From Arthrobacter sp. StoSoilB5 (GTDB taxonomy: Bacteria > Actinomycetota > Actinomycetes > Actinomycetales > Micrococcaceae): 64,000 nt of DNA. Below, piece by piece: positions 18,668 to 27,707 of this stretch (its first letter is position 1; each line of letters opens with the position of its first letter). The stretch is taken from positions 2,542,001 through 2,606,000 of the forward strand of contig NZ_AP024646.1 in the NCBI RefSeq assembly GCF_019977235.1, in the 5' to 3' direction. The notes under the pieces were generated by a model. That model saw nothing but the letters and a program-made list of their open reading frames with translations, was not told where the DNA came from and made no database searches. Position numbers and translations under genes: made by a program.

Positions 18668-19845
18668 TGAATGAAAAATTTTCCTACATTGTTGTCGGGG
18701 GCGGGCTCTATGGTTGCGCAACCGCTTTCGAGCTCGCTTCGCGTGGCCACTCCGTGGCACTCTTCGAAGCAGACACGCTCGCATCCGGCGCCTCCGGAGG
18801 CCCAGGACAACGGGGCGTTCGGGCAAATCACCGAGACTACCGCGAGCTTCCTCTTATACGGCTCGCGGCTGACATGTGGCCGGGGTTATCCGAAAAATTA
18901 GGCGAGCCCACCTACTACGAACGCGTGGGTTCTCTCATGCTGTACGAACGTGAGGCAGTGGGAATTCGCGGGGGACTCGTTACTGCGCGCGCCCAGCAGC
19001 GTGTGATGAGGGATTACGGTGTGGCGGCAGAGCTTCTGGAAAGTGCTGAGCTACGTGGGCTTCTTCCAGAAGTTAGTGTGGACGTTCAGGCCGCCATGTT
19101 CTGCCCGACCGACGGCGTAGCAGATCACGGGGCAACGACACGAGCCTATGCAAATGCGGCCGCTCGATTGGGAGCCCAGGTCGTCGAACACAGTCCAGTC
19201 GCTCGTATTCAGGAAGCCGCCAACCATTCCATTGATGTCACGCTGTCTTCCGGTGAGCGATATGTTGCTGAGCGCGGGGTGGTTCTCGCCACAAACTCCG
19301 GAACCAGCGCAGTCTTTGAATCGCTCGGTCTGTCCGACCCGCCGCTGTGGAGTGTTTACCCCCAGGCCATAATCCTCAAGGTCCCGCGTTCGCAGTTCCC
19401 TCTGACTCAGTTGGTGAATCATAATCACAGGGTTCTCTCGGTAAAGCGCATCGACGATGACCACGTGATGGTTACGGGGGGATGGTTGGGCAGCTCCGCC
19501 GGGACACAACTCGAGGACCAGATCCAAGGCAACCTGCGCGAAGCAGAAGCGGTTTTCCCGCTACTCGCGGGCGCGGAAGTAGTAGCGGTTCATACCGATA
19601 GGGCGGAAACGGTCACCATCGACCAACTCCCTATCATTGACCGCATTCCTGGTCTGGGGCAGACCTATCTGGCCACCGGGTGGAGCGGACACGGCTTTGC
19701 CATCGCTCCGGCAGTCGCAAGCCTGCTTGCCGAGTGGATGGATACGGGACATAAACCGCAGGTACTTGAACCGTTTCAGCTTGACCGCTGGGATGGTGAC
19801 GGCGGCGCACTGACGGACGATCCCTCACTTAGCTCGTCTCACTAA
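18667..19845 (+). CDS. FAD-dependent amine/amino acid oxidase (DAO family)
   Basis: The 392-residue DAO-fold protein starts MNEKFSYIVVGGGLYGCATA, with the dinucleotide motif GGGLYG, then LFEADTLASGASGGPGQRGV; the C-terminal FAD-binding stretch is IIDRIPGLGQTYLATGWSGH followed by GFAIAPAV. This arrangement is that of sarcosine oxidase beta-like and glycine/D-amino acid oxidases. It would oxidise an N-methyl or D-amino acid to the imino acid. There is no Shine-Dalgarno: the ten bases before the ATG are part of a palindromic operator, so a leaderless transcript is likely. It is divergent from the RpiR regulator, which probably controls it. Confidence 0.88.
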   Translation: MNEKFSYIVVGGGLYGCATAFELASRGHSVALFEADTLASGASGGPGQRGVRANHRDYRELPLIRLAADMWPGLSEKLGEPTYYERVGSLMLYEREAVGIRGGLVTARAQQRVMRDYGVAAELLESAELRGLLPEVSVDVQAAMFCPTDGVADHGATTRAYANAAARLGAQVVEHSPVARIQEAANHSIDVTLSSGERYVAERGVVLATNSGTSAVFESLGLSDPPLWSVYPQAIILKVPRSQFPLTQLVNHNHRVLSVKRIDDDHVMVTGGWLGSSAGTQLEDQIQGNLREAEAVFPLLAGAEVVAVHTDRAETVTIDQLPIIDRIPGLGQTYLATGWSGHGFAIAPAVASLLAEWMDTGHKPQVLEPFQLDRWDGDGGALTDDPSLSSSH

Positions 19846-20374
19846 AAATGGTTGGAACGGGGCTTGAGTACGAAGTGGCCCGCTGGCCGCATGTCGTTTG
19901 ATGTGATCGCCAGTCGCTGATACGTGAACAAGGAATCCCCCAAGGCCAGGGCTCGGACCACCTGATCCCCAGGATGGGTCGTCTCACGCCCATGGCATTG
20001 CGTCCAGGCTCTGCTTTAGGACGGGATGACCTTTGCAGCTGAGGTTGAAACGAAGACGAGCTATTCCACAGCAGTGTCGGTCATGCGCAATGACACCATG
20101 AATGCTCGGCAGGTTTGCGGACTCACCGAAAGCGCATGGCTGCTGCCGTCCGAAGAAGCCGCTCATGAGTGAGTAAGAGGGCCAATCGTGATCGAACCAA
20201 CCTTCAGGCTGCTTCCATTCATGGCTCACGGACGCCGTTCCGGAGGGCATCCTAGCCGCATGGCAGCTATGAAAAATGACCTCTAAGAGTAAGGATCTTG
20301 ATCTCAACCGGAAGTGCTCCTTGATATCCGGTGGTGGGGAAGTACGACGTCCAAGCATCCAACACACCGAATCT
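19846..20374. other. Gene-free stretch
   Basis: No gene is supported. One plus-strand frame at about 20025-20172 (FAAEVETKTSYSTAVSVMRN, then ARQVCGLTESAWLLPSEEA) has protein-like composition but no Shine-Dalgarno, and I cannot name a family. It may be another relic, since gene fragments begin directly after it. Confidence 0.3.
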
Positions 20375-20640
20375 ATGAAGGACTATCTTGTGGGAACCAT
20401 CCCTACGCACGAAGACACTGAATCTCACGAACCGAAGCTAAGGAACGTGCTATCGGAGCTCCCTTCGTACATCGCCGGACGCAGAGCTTCGGACCCTTCG
20501 ACCGCGGCCTTGGCCTCTAACGAAAGCCATGAGACTCCGATTCCCTCCGTGCCGGCATCCGTCGTGGCCGGCGGAGAGGCTCTCAGCCGCTACCCCGACA
20601 TGGGTGCTGTTGAGCTTCGAAACTGGATCGCGGTTACTCT
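20375..20640 (+). pseudogene. Histidinol-phosphate aminotransferase-like N-terminal fragment
   Basis: The frame contains RNVLSELPSYIAGRR, ALASNESHETPIPSVPASVV and ALSRYPDMGAVELRNWIA. These match the N-terminal substrate and PLP-entry region of HisC-type class I/II aminotransferases (LASNE...P.P, RYPD). The homology ends at about 20640, far before the PLP-lysine domain, and the next coding-like sequence is from an adenosine deaminase. It is a fusion joint, not a gene. Confidence 0.65.
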
Positions 20641-20649
20641 AGGGACCCC

Positions 20650-21135
20650 TGGGACGACGTTGCGGGGCTATACGACTTTGCCGACTCTCGGGGGTTCTTT
20701 GACCTGTCGGACCTGATCGGCCACAGCATGAAGACGGTTCAAGACTTCGAAGAGGCTACCTACTCCTCCCTAGCTGAGGCGGCCGGGACAATCCAAACAC
20801 GCTTCCGCGAAATCTCTTTCGCTCCCCAAACTTTGCTGCACCTTTGCTACAAGGACGCCCTTGAGGGCATCGAAAATGGAGCGAAGGCAGCCCAAGAGGA
20901 TCTTGGGATCAAATCCCAAGTGATTCCCTGCATCCACCGGAAGCTCGGACCGCGCTCAGCGGTCGATCTCGTAGCCACCGTTGCGGAAAACCCAAGCGAC
21001 CTGGTAAAGGGGATTGGCATGGTGGGGGACGAACGCTCAGTCCCCAATGCTGCTTTCAGAGAGGCCTACGCTCTGGCTAGGGAACGTGGACTTCGACGAA
21101 CGTCCCACGCGGGGGAAACGGGATCGCTGGAAAAC
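20650..21135 (+). pseudogene. Adenosine deaminase internal fragment
   Basis: In the frame of the ATG at 20728 and upstream of it the sequence reads LYDFADSRGFFDLSDLIGHS, KTVQDFEEATYSSLAEA and REISFAPQTL; further on it has GIGMVGDERSVPNAAFREAY and LRRTSHAGETGSLENV. These are the F-P and metal-binding HAGE segments of adenosine/AMP deaminases. The N-terminal HxH and the C-terminal HD metal ligands are missing. The match stops at about 21135, where the sequence becomes the antisense of an ABC permease gene. Confidence 0.65.
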
Positions 21136-21136
21136 G

Positions 21137-21827
21137 TGATCGCCGAGGCCAGCGAGGTCGTCTTGAGCATGCCGATGACCTCATTGCCGACTGGTGGCAG
21201 GATTACACGCATCGCTTGCGGGAGCACGATCGTGCTCATCGTCTTCGTGCCCTTGATGCCCAACGCCTTGGCGGCCTCAGCCTGTCCCTCGTCGACCGAC
21301 AGGATACCGCCCCGAACCACCTCGGACATATACGCGGCCTCGTTGAGACCGAGACAGACGATCGCGGCGACTGTCGGGGTGACGAGATCGACGGTGCGCG
21401 CCTCAAACAATCCAGGGATTCCGATGGACGGAACAAACAGAGCGATGTTGAACCAGAGAAGCAGCTGCAGGTACACCGGCGTCCCGCGGAAGATCCAGAC
21501 GTAGAGCCAGGAAATCCCCAAGAGGACTGGATTATGCGACAACCGCATCACCGCTACCAAGACACCGAGCGCGATACCGATCGACATAGCGACGATCGTG
21601 AGGATGATCGTGAGGACGAAGCCAGCGAGGATCGAAGGGGCCGTGAAGTACTGGCCGACCGTGGGCCAGTCGATCTGGCCGCGCGCGAAGGCGATTACGA
21701 TCGCCGCGAACACGGCGATCGTGATCGCTCCGGCCAGGTAGCGGCCGACGTGCTTCAGATGTACGACCCGGTACTCCGAGTGGTTCAGATTGGCGATCCG
21801 GTAAGTCGAGTGGTTCAGGCCGGTCAT
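21137..21827 (-). pseudogene. Polar amino acid ABC permease, C-terminally truncated
   Basis: From ATG 21827 the frame is a HisM/GlnP-type permease: FRGTPVYLQLLLWFNIALF, VTPTVAAIVCLGLNEAAYMS, EVVRGGILSVDEGQAEAAKA and PQAMRVILPPVGNEVIGMLK. Homology ends after TTSLASAI; the remaining 24 codons (to 21066) are antisense of the deaminase fragment, and the last membrane segment is lost. The N terminus carries a tandem (LNHS-YR) repeat. Its start overlaps the argH-like stop by four bases, so it was the second gene of that operon. The ATPase and binding-protein genes that should follow are absent. Confidence 0.7.
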
Positions 21828-23272
21828 GAGAGTGCTGCTTTCGCGGCGAACGCGGTCATGTGATCGGCAACCTCGCGCCGCAGCCGCTCGCGTTGCCCGT
21901 TCTGTCGAGATGGTGCGGTTCCGTTGATTCCCGACCGCCGGGCCACGGCGGACTCGAGGGTCAGCCGGCCGAGGACATCTGCGGTGATCCTGGGGTCTAT
22001 CCCGGCAAGATCTTCCCCGGTGAGCCCCTCGATTCCAATGCCGCGCTCCTCACAGAAGACCACTGCGCGTCCCGTGATGTCGTGGGCCTCGCTGAACGGG
22101 AGCCCCTGTTCGGCGAGCCAATCGGCAAGCTCTGTCGCGAGAGTGAAGCCTTGCGCGGCTTGCTCGAGCATCCGCTGTGGCACGAGTCCCATCGTGCGGA
22201 CGAATCCCGTGATGGCGGGCAGTACCTGATCGAGCACCTCGGAGGCGTCGAACGGGAAGAACTCGTCCTCTGAAAAGTCCCGATTGTAGGAGAAAGGCAC
22301 CGATTTCATGACACCGAGCATGCCTAGGAGGTCCGCGTGGAGGCGACTCGCCTTCCCACGTGTGAGCTCGGGGATATCGGGGTTCTTTTTCTGCGGCATG
22401 ATCGACGATCCAGTGGAGAAGGCGTCGTCGAGGCGTATCCAGCCGAACTGTTGCGACCCCCAAAGGATCAACTCGTCCGAGAGGCGGGAAAGGTTCGTGC
22501 CGATCGACGCGGCCGCATAGAGAAAGTCGATAACGTGATCGCGGCTTCCGACTGCGTCGATCGAGTTCGCGACGACGTCGCGGTAGCCAAGCTCGCGGGC
22601 CATGGCGAGTTGATCGGCGTGGAAGGTGCTGCCGGCCAGCGCCGCAGCGCCAAGCGGCGACAGCGAAACGGCCTCGCGGGCGGCACGGAGACGCACGAGG
22701 TCACGCGCCAAGGTCTGCGCGTGGGCCAGTAATTGATGGCCGAACAACACCGGCTGGGCGGGCTGCAGATGGGTGAACCCGGGCACGATCGCATCCCCGG
22801 CATCCTCGGACCGAATGATCAGCACCTCTATGAGTTGCTCAAGGTGTTCGGCAATGACGTCGATGCGGCTCCGGAGCCAGAGGCGCAGATCGTTCGAGGT
22901 CTGATCGTTGCGGGAGCGGCCAGCACGAATCTTGCCGCCGATCGGACCGACCCGCTCGACGAGGACACGCTCGAGGTAGCCGTGGACGTCCTCGTCTTTC
23001 GGGGAGGGTGTTATGCGGCCAGCCTCATGGTCGGCGCTGATCTGCTGCAGGGCTGAGGTGAGAAGTGCCCGCTCCTCGCTCGTGACCAGGCCGCACCGCT
23101 CCAGCTCGCCGAGATGTGCGACCGAACCGCGAATGTCCTCAGGTGCTAACGCGAAGAACTGCGCTGGCGACCTGGAGATCCGCTCCAGCGCGGGGTCGGG
23201 GCCGTCTATAAAACGACCTCCCCAAAGCTTGCCGGCGTCGTGTACGCCGCCCATAATGTCTTGGCTCGTCAC
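21824..23272 (-). CDS. argH: Argininosuccinate lyase family protein
   Basis: The 482-residue protein belongs to the aspartase/fumarase superfamily. It has KLWGGRFIDGPDP, the ArgH/fumarase signature SSIMPQKKNPDIPEL with the catalytic Ser loop, and GFTHLQPAQPVLFGHQLLAH. I choose the GTG at 23272, preceded by AAGGAGGAG with seven-base spacing, over an upstream extension and over the ATG six codons in. It is not in an arginine biosynthesis cluster: it was co-transcribed with an amino-acid permease and is divergent from a GntR regulator. A catabolic lyase acting on an N-succinyl-type amino acid is therefore possible (EDDS lyase is a known ArgH-like case). The gene symbol is by family only. Confidence 0.85.
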   Translation of the reverse strand: MTSQDIMGGVHDAGKLWGGRFIDGPDPALERISRSPAQFFALAPEDIRGSVAHLGELERCGLVTSEERALLTSALQQISADHEAGRITPSPKDEDVHGYLERVLVERVGPIGGKIRAGRSRNDQTSNDLRLWLRSRIDVIAEHLEQLIEVLIIRSEDAGDAIVPGFTHLQPAQPVLFGHQLLAHAQTLARDLVRLRAAREAVSLSPLGAAALAGSTFHADQLAMARELGYRDVVANSIDAVGSRDHVIDFLYAAASIGTNLSRLSDELILWGSQQFGWIRLDDAFSTGSSIMPQKKNPDIPELTRGKASRLHADLLGMLGVMKSVPFSYNRDFSEDEFFPFDASEVLDQVLPAITGFVRTMGLVPQRMLEQAAQGFTLATELADWLAEQGLPFSEAHDITGRAVVFCEERGIGIEGLTGEDLAGIDPRITADVLGRLTLESAVARRSGINGTAPSRQNGQRERLRREVADHMTAFAAKAALS

Positions 23273-23299
23273 AGTGGGACTCCTCCTTGAGATCACTTT

Positions 23300-23333
23300 G
23301 ATTATCAGATCGATAACTCGACACCGATTATCA
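23300..23333. promoter_or_regulatory. Probable GntR operator between argH-like gene and GntR gene
   Basis: TTATC-AGATC-GATAA (23302-23316) is a perfect 5-bp inverted repeat, and GATTATCA/GATTATCAT recurs at 23300 and 23326, giving two phased copies 26 bp apart in the 186-bp divergent region. Assignment to the adjacent regulator is inference. Confidence 0.5.
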
Positions 23334-23458
23334 TACAATGTGAACTGTATGGCAATGTGTGACACTGCACGTTGCCTGTAGCATGGCAACGCGATCGATT
23401 CATTGCTTGGACATTGACGCGAGAGCCTTTTTTCTCAGACACGGACGGTGAGGTCAGG

Positions 23459-24196
23459 ATGGCGAACGCAACGGAGGGCGTAGTCAGCGGTGCGGACGGG
23501 CGCATTCGTGTGCCCCGGCGGGTCGCGGCGAAACGGAAGAGCCTCGCAGCTGGGCCGCCGGCCTCCCGGTTCTTGGCTGACACGGTGAAGCAGCAGATCC
23601 TCAACGGCGAACTGCCCCTTGGTGCGCCGGTCACCGAGAAATGGTTGACAGAGCGGTTTGATGTCTCCCGACCCACCGTGCGCGATGCGCTCAACCTGCT
23701 GGTCGCCGAAAGGTACCTCGACCAGGAGCCGTACAAGAGCGCCCGCGTGCGTTCCTACTCCACCCGCGAGGTCGCCAACATCCTGGAAGCCCGCCGCCTA
23801 CTCGAGGGCTATGCGGCTGGTCGATGCGACCGCGCGTCCGAGGACGCCCGCACCCGGCTTCGCGAGGCGTTCGCCACCTATGTCCGTGAGTCGGTCGCGG
23901 ATCGGCGCGACGCGGCAGCCATGGCGGATATCGAACTACACGTCGCGATAGTCGGGCTGGCAGGCACTCAGGAGCTAGAGCGTGCCGAGCATGACCTCGC
24001 AATTGGAACGCTTCTCCTCGAAGACCTCATAAACTGGCGGCTCCAGGACTCCGACAAGATGTACCTGGAGTATCTCCGGCTGGTCACGGCACTCCTCGAA
24101 CCGAACCCGGAAGAGGCCCGCCGGTTGAGCAATGCGCACATCGACACTCTTCTCGCCGCAGCCTTTCGTCAACTGCCGGAGGAGACCTCATCGTGA
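23459..24196 (+). CDS. GntR family transcriptional regulator (FCD subfamily)
   Basis: The 245-residue protein has a winged helix N terminus (VKQQILNGELPLGAPVTEKW, then LTERFDVSRPTVRDALNLLV) and an all-helical FCD-type ligand domain from about residue 110 to 235. I place the start at ATG 23459 after AGGTCAGG; an earlier ATG at 23372 adds 29 residues without homology. FCD regulators usually sense small carboxylic acids. It is divergent from the argH-like lyase and its truncated transporter, which it probably represses, with the TTATC-N5-GATAA palindrome between them as operator. Confidence 0.88.
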   Translation: MANATEGVVSGADGRIRVPRRVAAKRKSLAAGPPASRFLADTVKQQILNGELPLGAPVTEKWLTERFDVSRPTVRDALNLLVAERYLDQEPYKSARVRSYSTREVANILEARRLLEGYAAGRCDRASEDARTRLREAFATYVRESVADRRDAAAMADIELHVAIVGLAGTQELERAEHDLAIGTLLLEDLINWRLQDSDKMYLEYLRLVTALLEPNPEEARRLSNAHIDTLLAAAFRQLPEETSS

Positions 24197-24730
24197 GGCC
24201 AGCCGACCTGCTGACGGGCTGAGCCCTGTCAAGCTCGCCCCTCCGAACGGTTTCTGTCAAGGGTGAGGGAAACTCCGACACCTTTGGCGCGCTCAGGGCC
24301 CCGGAAAAGGGCCACTCCTCGGATGGACCCAAGGGCGCCAGCAATGTTGCGTATGGCGTCAAAGAGCTGCCGTTTAGTAGGCCGTAGTGTGGCCTCCGGG
24401 GCACTACTGCTGAGGCGATTGTCGGCCGAGCATGTGCAGGCCAAACAGTTTGCCGATAAGGGCCCATATGTTCGGCGGCCAGCTGAGTGGATGCGTCGAC
24501 TGTCAGGGTTGAAACCTAGACGGTCTCCAGCTTGTGTCAGAGCGCAGCAGGGTTGTCCAGTCAACCTATCGCTGCGGGACTCGGACTCCTCCTGGGCGAT
24601 GACTGTTGGGGTTTCTTGAGCGCTTCCCGTAAGCGCTCCTAGCGGCGCGACTAACCCCAGTCATCTCTGTTTTCCAGGACCAAACCAGCAGGAAGAGGAC
24701 GAGGAGGTACCACGGCCACCGTTAAGTGCC
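24197..24730. other. Gene-free stretch with a nested inverted repeat
   Basis: No gene is seen over about 530 bases. At 24602-24661 there is a nested structure: inner stem GAGCGCTT-CCCGT-AAGCGCTC (24620-24640, eight pairs) enclosed by an outer stem of TGACT and GGGGTT with AACCCC and AGTCA. It could be a folded RNA or a remnant element end. Confidence 0.4.
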
Positions 24731-24767
24731 GGAGGTCCTCACTTCATAGTTTGCAGTGAGGACCTCC
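24731..24767 (-). terminator. Strong hairpin after the glucuronide operon
   Basis: GGAGGTCCTCACT and AGTGAGGACCTCC form a perfect 13-bp stem with an 11-base loop, 11 bases beyond the stop of the last operon gene. There is no clear U-tract on the minus strand, so it may act as a 3' end-protecting or Rho-assisted terminator. Confidence 0.65.
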
Positions 24768-24777
24768 ATTGCTGTTC

Positions 24778-25803
24778 TTACTGGACTGACCACGCACCGT
24801 CCGATGGCAGGACGGCGCCGGAGATGTTGGTTCCGTCCTCGCTGAGGAGGAAGGTGATGGAGGCAGCCAGCTGCGAGGCCACGGCCACAGGTGGGATTAT
24901 CTGCATGAAGGGGGCCAAGCGATTGGCGCCAAGCTCCGATCCAAAGGTGGCCTCGATGCCTGTTGCAACCGGGCCTGGTGCGACTGCATTGACGCGGATT
25001 CCCTGAGGCGCGTACATGAAGGCCGTACTGCGGGTCAGTCCGAGAACGGCGTGCTTGGAAGCGGTGTACGCCAGCCCTGCAGAGTTGCCACGAAGTGCGG
25101 CTTCGGAGGCAACGTTCACGATGGAACCGCGCCCGGCAGCCATCATGATCGGAAGTACGGCGCGGGTCAGCCGGAACATTCCGTCGACGTTGACCGCGAA
25201 CACGCGGTCCCAGACCTCATCGGCCACCTCGTGCAAGGGGGTCATGTCGTCCATGATTCCGGCGACGTTGGCCAAGGCATATATCCGGTCGCCAGCAGCT
25301 TCCACAATCCTGAGAATGTCATCGTCCTTGGTGATGTCGGCCAGCACTGTTGTCACGTCACCCTCGGGGTGTTCCGTCACGAGCGAGTCCAGCCGTGCAG
25401 CTGCGATGTCTACGGCAATTACCCTTCCCCCTTCGCGGGCAATCCTGGAGGCAGTGGCACGGCCGATCCCGGAGCCAGCGCCCGTAACGATGACGGTCTT
25501 GCCAAGGAATCTGCCGTCGGTGATGCGTTCCTGCCAAACGTTCCCCTCTGTGTCCTCAGCGTCATCGTCCGGTATGTAACCGCCGTTTGCTTCACTCACC
25601 AGCTGATCGAGTAGAGATTGGGGGAACTGTTCGCCACCGAGTTCAACGAGCTGCTGGAGGGCAAGGTGATCGATGGGTTTTAGGGCTGATTCGTCCTGCC
25701 CGGCCGCGTTCAGCATTTCCCGAATGAGGGGACCGCCAGTGGGATGGGCCAGCCATTCCCGAATAGGGCGTGAGCTGGTCAGGGCCTTGATGTTGTTGGT
25801 CAT
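24778..25803 (-). CDS. Short-chain dehydrogenase with an N-terminal helical extension
   Basis: The 341-residue protein has about 85 residues of helical N-terminal sequence (MTNNIKALTSSRPIREWLAH ...) before a classical SDR domain: TVIVTGAGSGIGRATASR, the NAG-equivalent ANVAGIMDD, catalytic Ser in NVASEAAL and YTASKHAVLG. GIRVNAVAPGPVATGIE follows. The Asp after beta-2 (VIAVDIAAARL) favours NAD. The ATG overlaps the beta-glucuronidase stop by four bases, so the two are co-translated. It probably oxidises a product of glucuronide breakdown. The N-terminal extension is repeatedly seen with uronate-linked SDRs in actinobacteria as I recall, but I cannot check that here. Confidence 0.88.
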   Translation of the reverse strand: MTNNIKALTSSRPIREWLAHPTGGPLIREMLNAAGQDESALKPIDHLALQQLVELGGEQFPQSLLDQLVSEANGGYIPDDDAEDTEGNVWQERITDGRFLGKTVIVTGAGSGIGRATASRIAREGGRVIAVDIAAARLDSLVTEHPEGDVTTVLADITKDDDILRIVEAAGDRIYALANVAGIMDDMTPLHEVADEVWDRVFAVNVDGMFRLTRAVLPIMMAAGRGSIVNVASEAALRGNSAGLAYTASKHAVLGLTRSTAFMYAPQGIRVNAVAPGPVATGIEATFGSELGANRLAPFMQIIPPVAVASQLAASITFLLSEDGTNISGAVLPSDGAWSVQ

Positions 25804-27656
25804 TTTGCTCCTTCGAGGGCTGGTGCTGACTTGGGCTCGTTGGTTAGGCTTCCGGAAACCTCTGTTTCGTCCGGTGCGGGCTTGGCACCGTTTAGACCTG
25901 CCCACCGGTCACGCAGGGTGTGTGCTGCTGCTTTTGGTTTTCGATCCCGGCTAAATACGCCCTTCCGGTTGCCGTCCACACGATGAATGCCGTTGGACGT
26001 TTGGAAGTCGGCGAAGTTCCAGACGTGTTCACCTACAAAGCCGTCAATCCTGTCAAAGACGCGGTGGTTCATGGCGAGGAAGGACTGCTGGTACTCCTCG
26101 CTCCAAGGCATATCCCAGATGGAGTGTTGGCCTGGCATGGTGTCTGCCCCGTATTCGCTCATCATGATGGGTTTGCCAAAGGCCGCCACCCAGCCGCGGA
26201 GGTCACGTTCAAGGTAATCTTCTGCGGTCTTAAGGTCCCCGGTGAAGACATACCAGCCGTAGTAGCGATTAATGCTGAGAACGTCGAAGAGGTCTGCGAT
26301 TTTGTCGTTCTGGAAGGTTGCAAACATGACAGCGGCGTAAGTCAGGGGACGCGTTGGATCGAGCTCACGGGCGAGCCGGACGAGGGGCTCGAAGAACTCC
26401 CGTGCCCCGTCCTCGTTAGAAGCCGGTTCGTTGGCGATACTCCACATGACAACGCTTGGGTGGTTCTTGTCGCGTGAGATGACCTCGCGAAGGTGCTGGG
26501 CGTGGGCTGCCTGGGTTTCGTGGTTGAAGGTGTCCGGGGAAAACGTGGGTTTGGGGCCCACCCCTGTGAGTCCACCCTGGACCCCCAGGTTCAGTCCGAC
26601 GGCGGCGGTTTCATCGACGACGACGATGCCGTGGCGGTCGGCGAATTCCAGCACCTCCTCGGCGTAGGGGTAGTGCGAGGTCCTGAACGAGTTGGCGCCC
26701 ACCCAATCCAGCAACTGGAAGTCGTGCACAAGGTAGGCGTTGTCGTGACCTTTGCCCCGGACGGCTGTGTCCTCGTGCTTGCCGAAGCCCGTAAAGTAAA
26801 AGGGCTCTCCGTTGATGAGGAACTGGGTCCCGCGGACTTCGACAGTCCTCACACCGAACGGCTCTGTGTAACTGTCAATCACGTCTTCGCCGTCGAGGAG
26901 CTCTACCACCAAGTTGTACAAGTAGGCAGCACCTGGTCGCCACAGCGAGACATCGTCAATAGTGAGTGTCCCTTGAGTGCCTTCGGCCGATGAAACTTCC
27001 TGGCCCGTAGCATCCAAAACCCGGACACGGACCGACGTTTGGTGATTCGTTTCGACAACATAGTCGACGACGCCGGTGCGGCCGATGACTCCGGTGACAA
27101 CAGTGACGTCGCGGATGTGGCGTTCTGGTTTGCTGTAGAGCCACACTGACCGCGCCAGGCCAGCGTAGTTGTAGAAGTCGTGCAGGTAGGTCTGTTGGCG
27201 TCGCCCGTCCTGGCTGACACTGATGCTGCCCGGTGGGATGGTGGCATTGGTCAGTTCATTGTTCACCCCAACGGTGAGCCGGAATTCACCTCCCGGTGAG
27301 ACGTGGTCGGTGATGTCTGCTTCAAAGGGTGTGTAGCCACCGACGTGCTGGGCTACCAGGACGTCGTCAACATAGACCTTGCCCTCGTGGGTGGCTGCGT
27401 CCAAGCGGAGCAAAACTCTTTCCCCGGTCCAGCCTCGCGGTACGCGCACCGTGCGCTGGTACCACACCCATCCCACGTGGTCCCGGATCTTCTGGTCGGC
27501 AAAAAGGTCGTTATAACTCGAGGGGACAGGGGCTTCGAGTTTGCCCCCCAAGACGCCTCTCCAAGGCGCGTGAACGTCTGCATCTTCGAGGGCGAAGCGC
27601 CAAAGACCGTCCAGGTTGATAAGTTCTCGGGTGATTGTAGGGCGGGGCTTAAGCAA
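25800..27656 (-). CDS. uidA: Beta-glucuronidase (GH2)
   Basis: The 618-residue protein is GH2 with sugar-binding, Ig-like and TIM-barrel domains in order (LNLDGLWRF-type start, GVNNELTNATIPPG, then FYFTGFGKHEDTAVRGKGHD). The acid/base Glu is in VMWSIANEPAS and the nucleophile Glu in PIMMSEYGADT, as in known beta-glucuronidases. It lacks a signal peptide, so it works in the cytoplasm on imported glucuronides. The start codon is TTG (27654-27656) preceded by AGGAG with eight-base spacing. It stands 51 bases after the Gfo/Idh/MocA gene and overlaps the SDR start. Confidence 0.93.
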   Translation of the reverse strand: MLKPRPTITRELINLDGLWRFALEDADVHAPWRGVLGGKLEAPVPSSYNDLFADQKIRDHVGWVWYQRTVRVPRGWTGERVLLRLDAATHEGKVYVDDVLVAQHVGGYTPFEADITDHVSPGGEFRLTVGVNNELTNATIPPGSISVSQDGRRQQTYLHDFYNYAGLARSVWLYSKPERHIRDVTVVTGVIGRTGVVDYVVETNHQTSVRVRVLDATGQEVSSAEGTQGTLTIDDVSLWRPGAAYLYNLVVELLDGEDVIDSYTEPFGVRTVEVRGTQFLINGEPFYFTGFGKHEDTAVRGKGHDNAYLVHDFQLLDWVGANSFRTSHYPYAEEVLEFADRHGIVVVDETAAVGLNLGVQGGLTGVGPKPTFSPDTFNHETQAAHAQHLREVISRDKNHPSVVMWSIANEPASNEDGAREFFEPLVRLARELDPTRPLTYAAVMFATFQNDKIADLFDVLSINRYYGWYVFTGDLKTAEDYLERDLRGWVAAFGKPIMMSEYGADTMPGQHSIWDMPWSEEYQQSFLAMNHRVFDRIDGFVGEHVWNFADFQTSNGIHRVDGNRKGVFSRDRKPKAAAHTLRDRWAGLNGAKPAPDETEVSGSLTNEPKSAPALEGAK

Positions 27657-27707
27657 TGTATTTTCTCCTGCTTGGCTGTCAATGAGGTAGCGGGCTAGGG
27701 CGAATGC

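Noticed and set aside
24731..24767. Long hairpin considered as a transposon end
   Set aside because: It stands just beyond an operon stop and no matching inverted repeat or transposase is nearby; a transcript 3' end is simpler.
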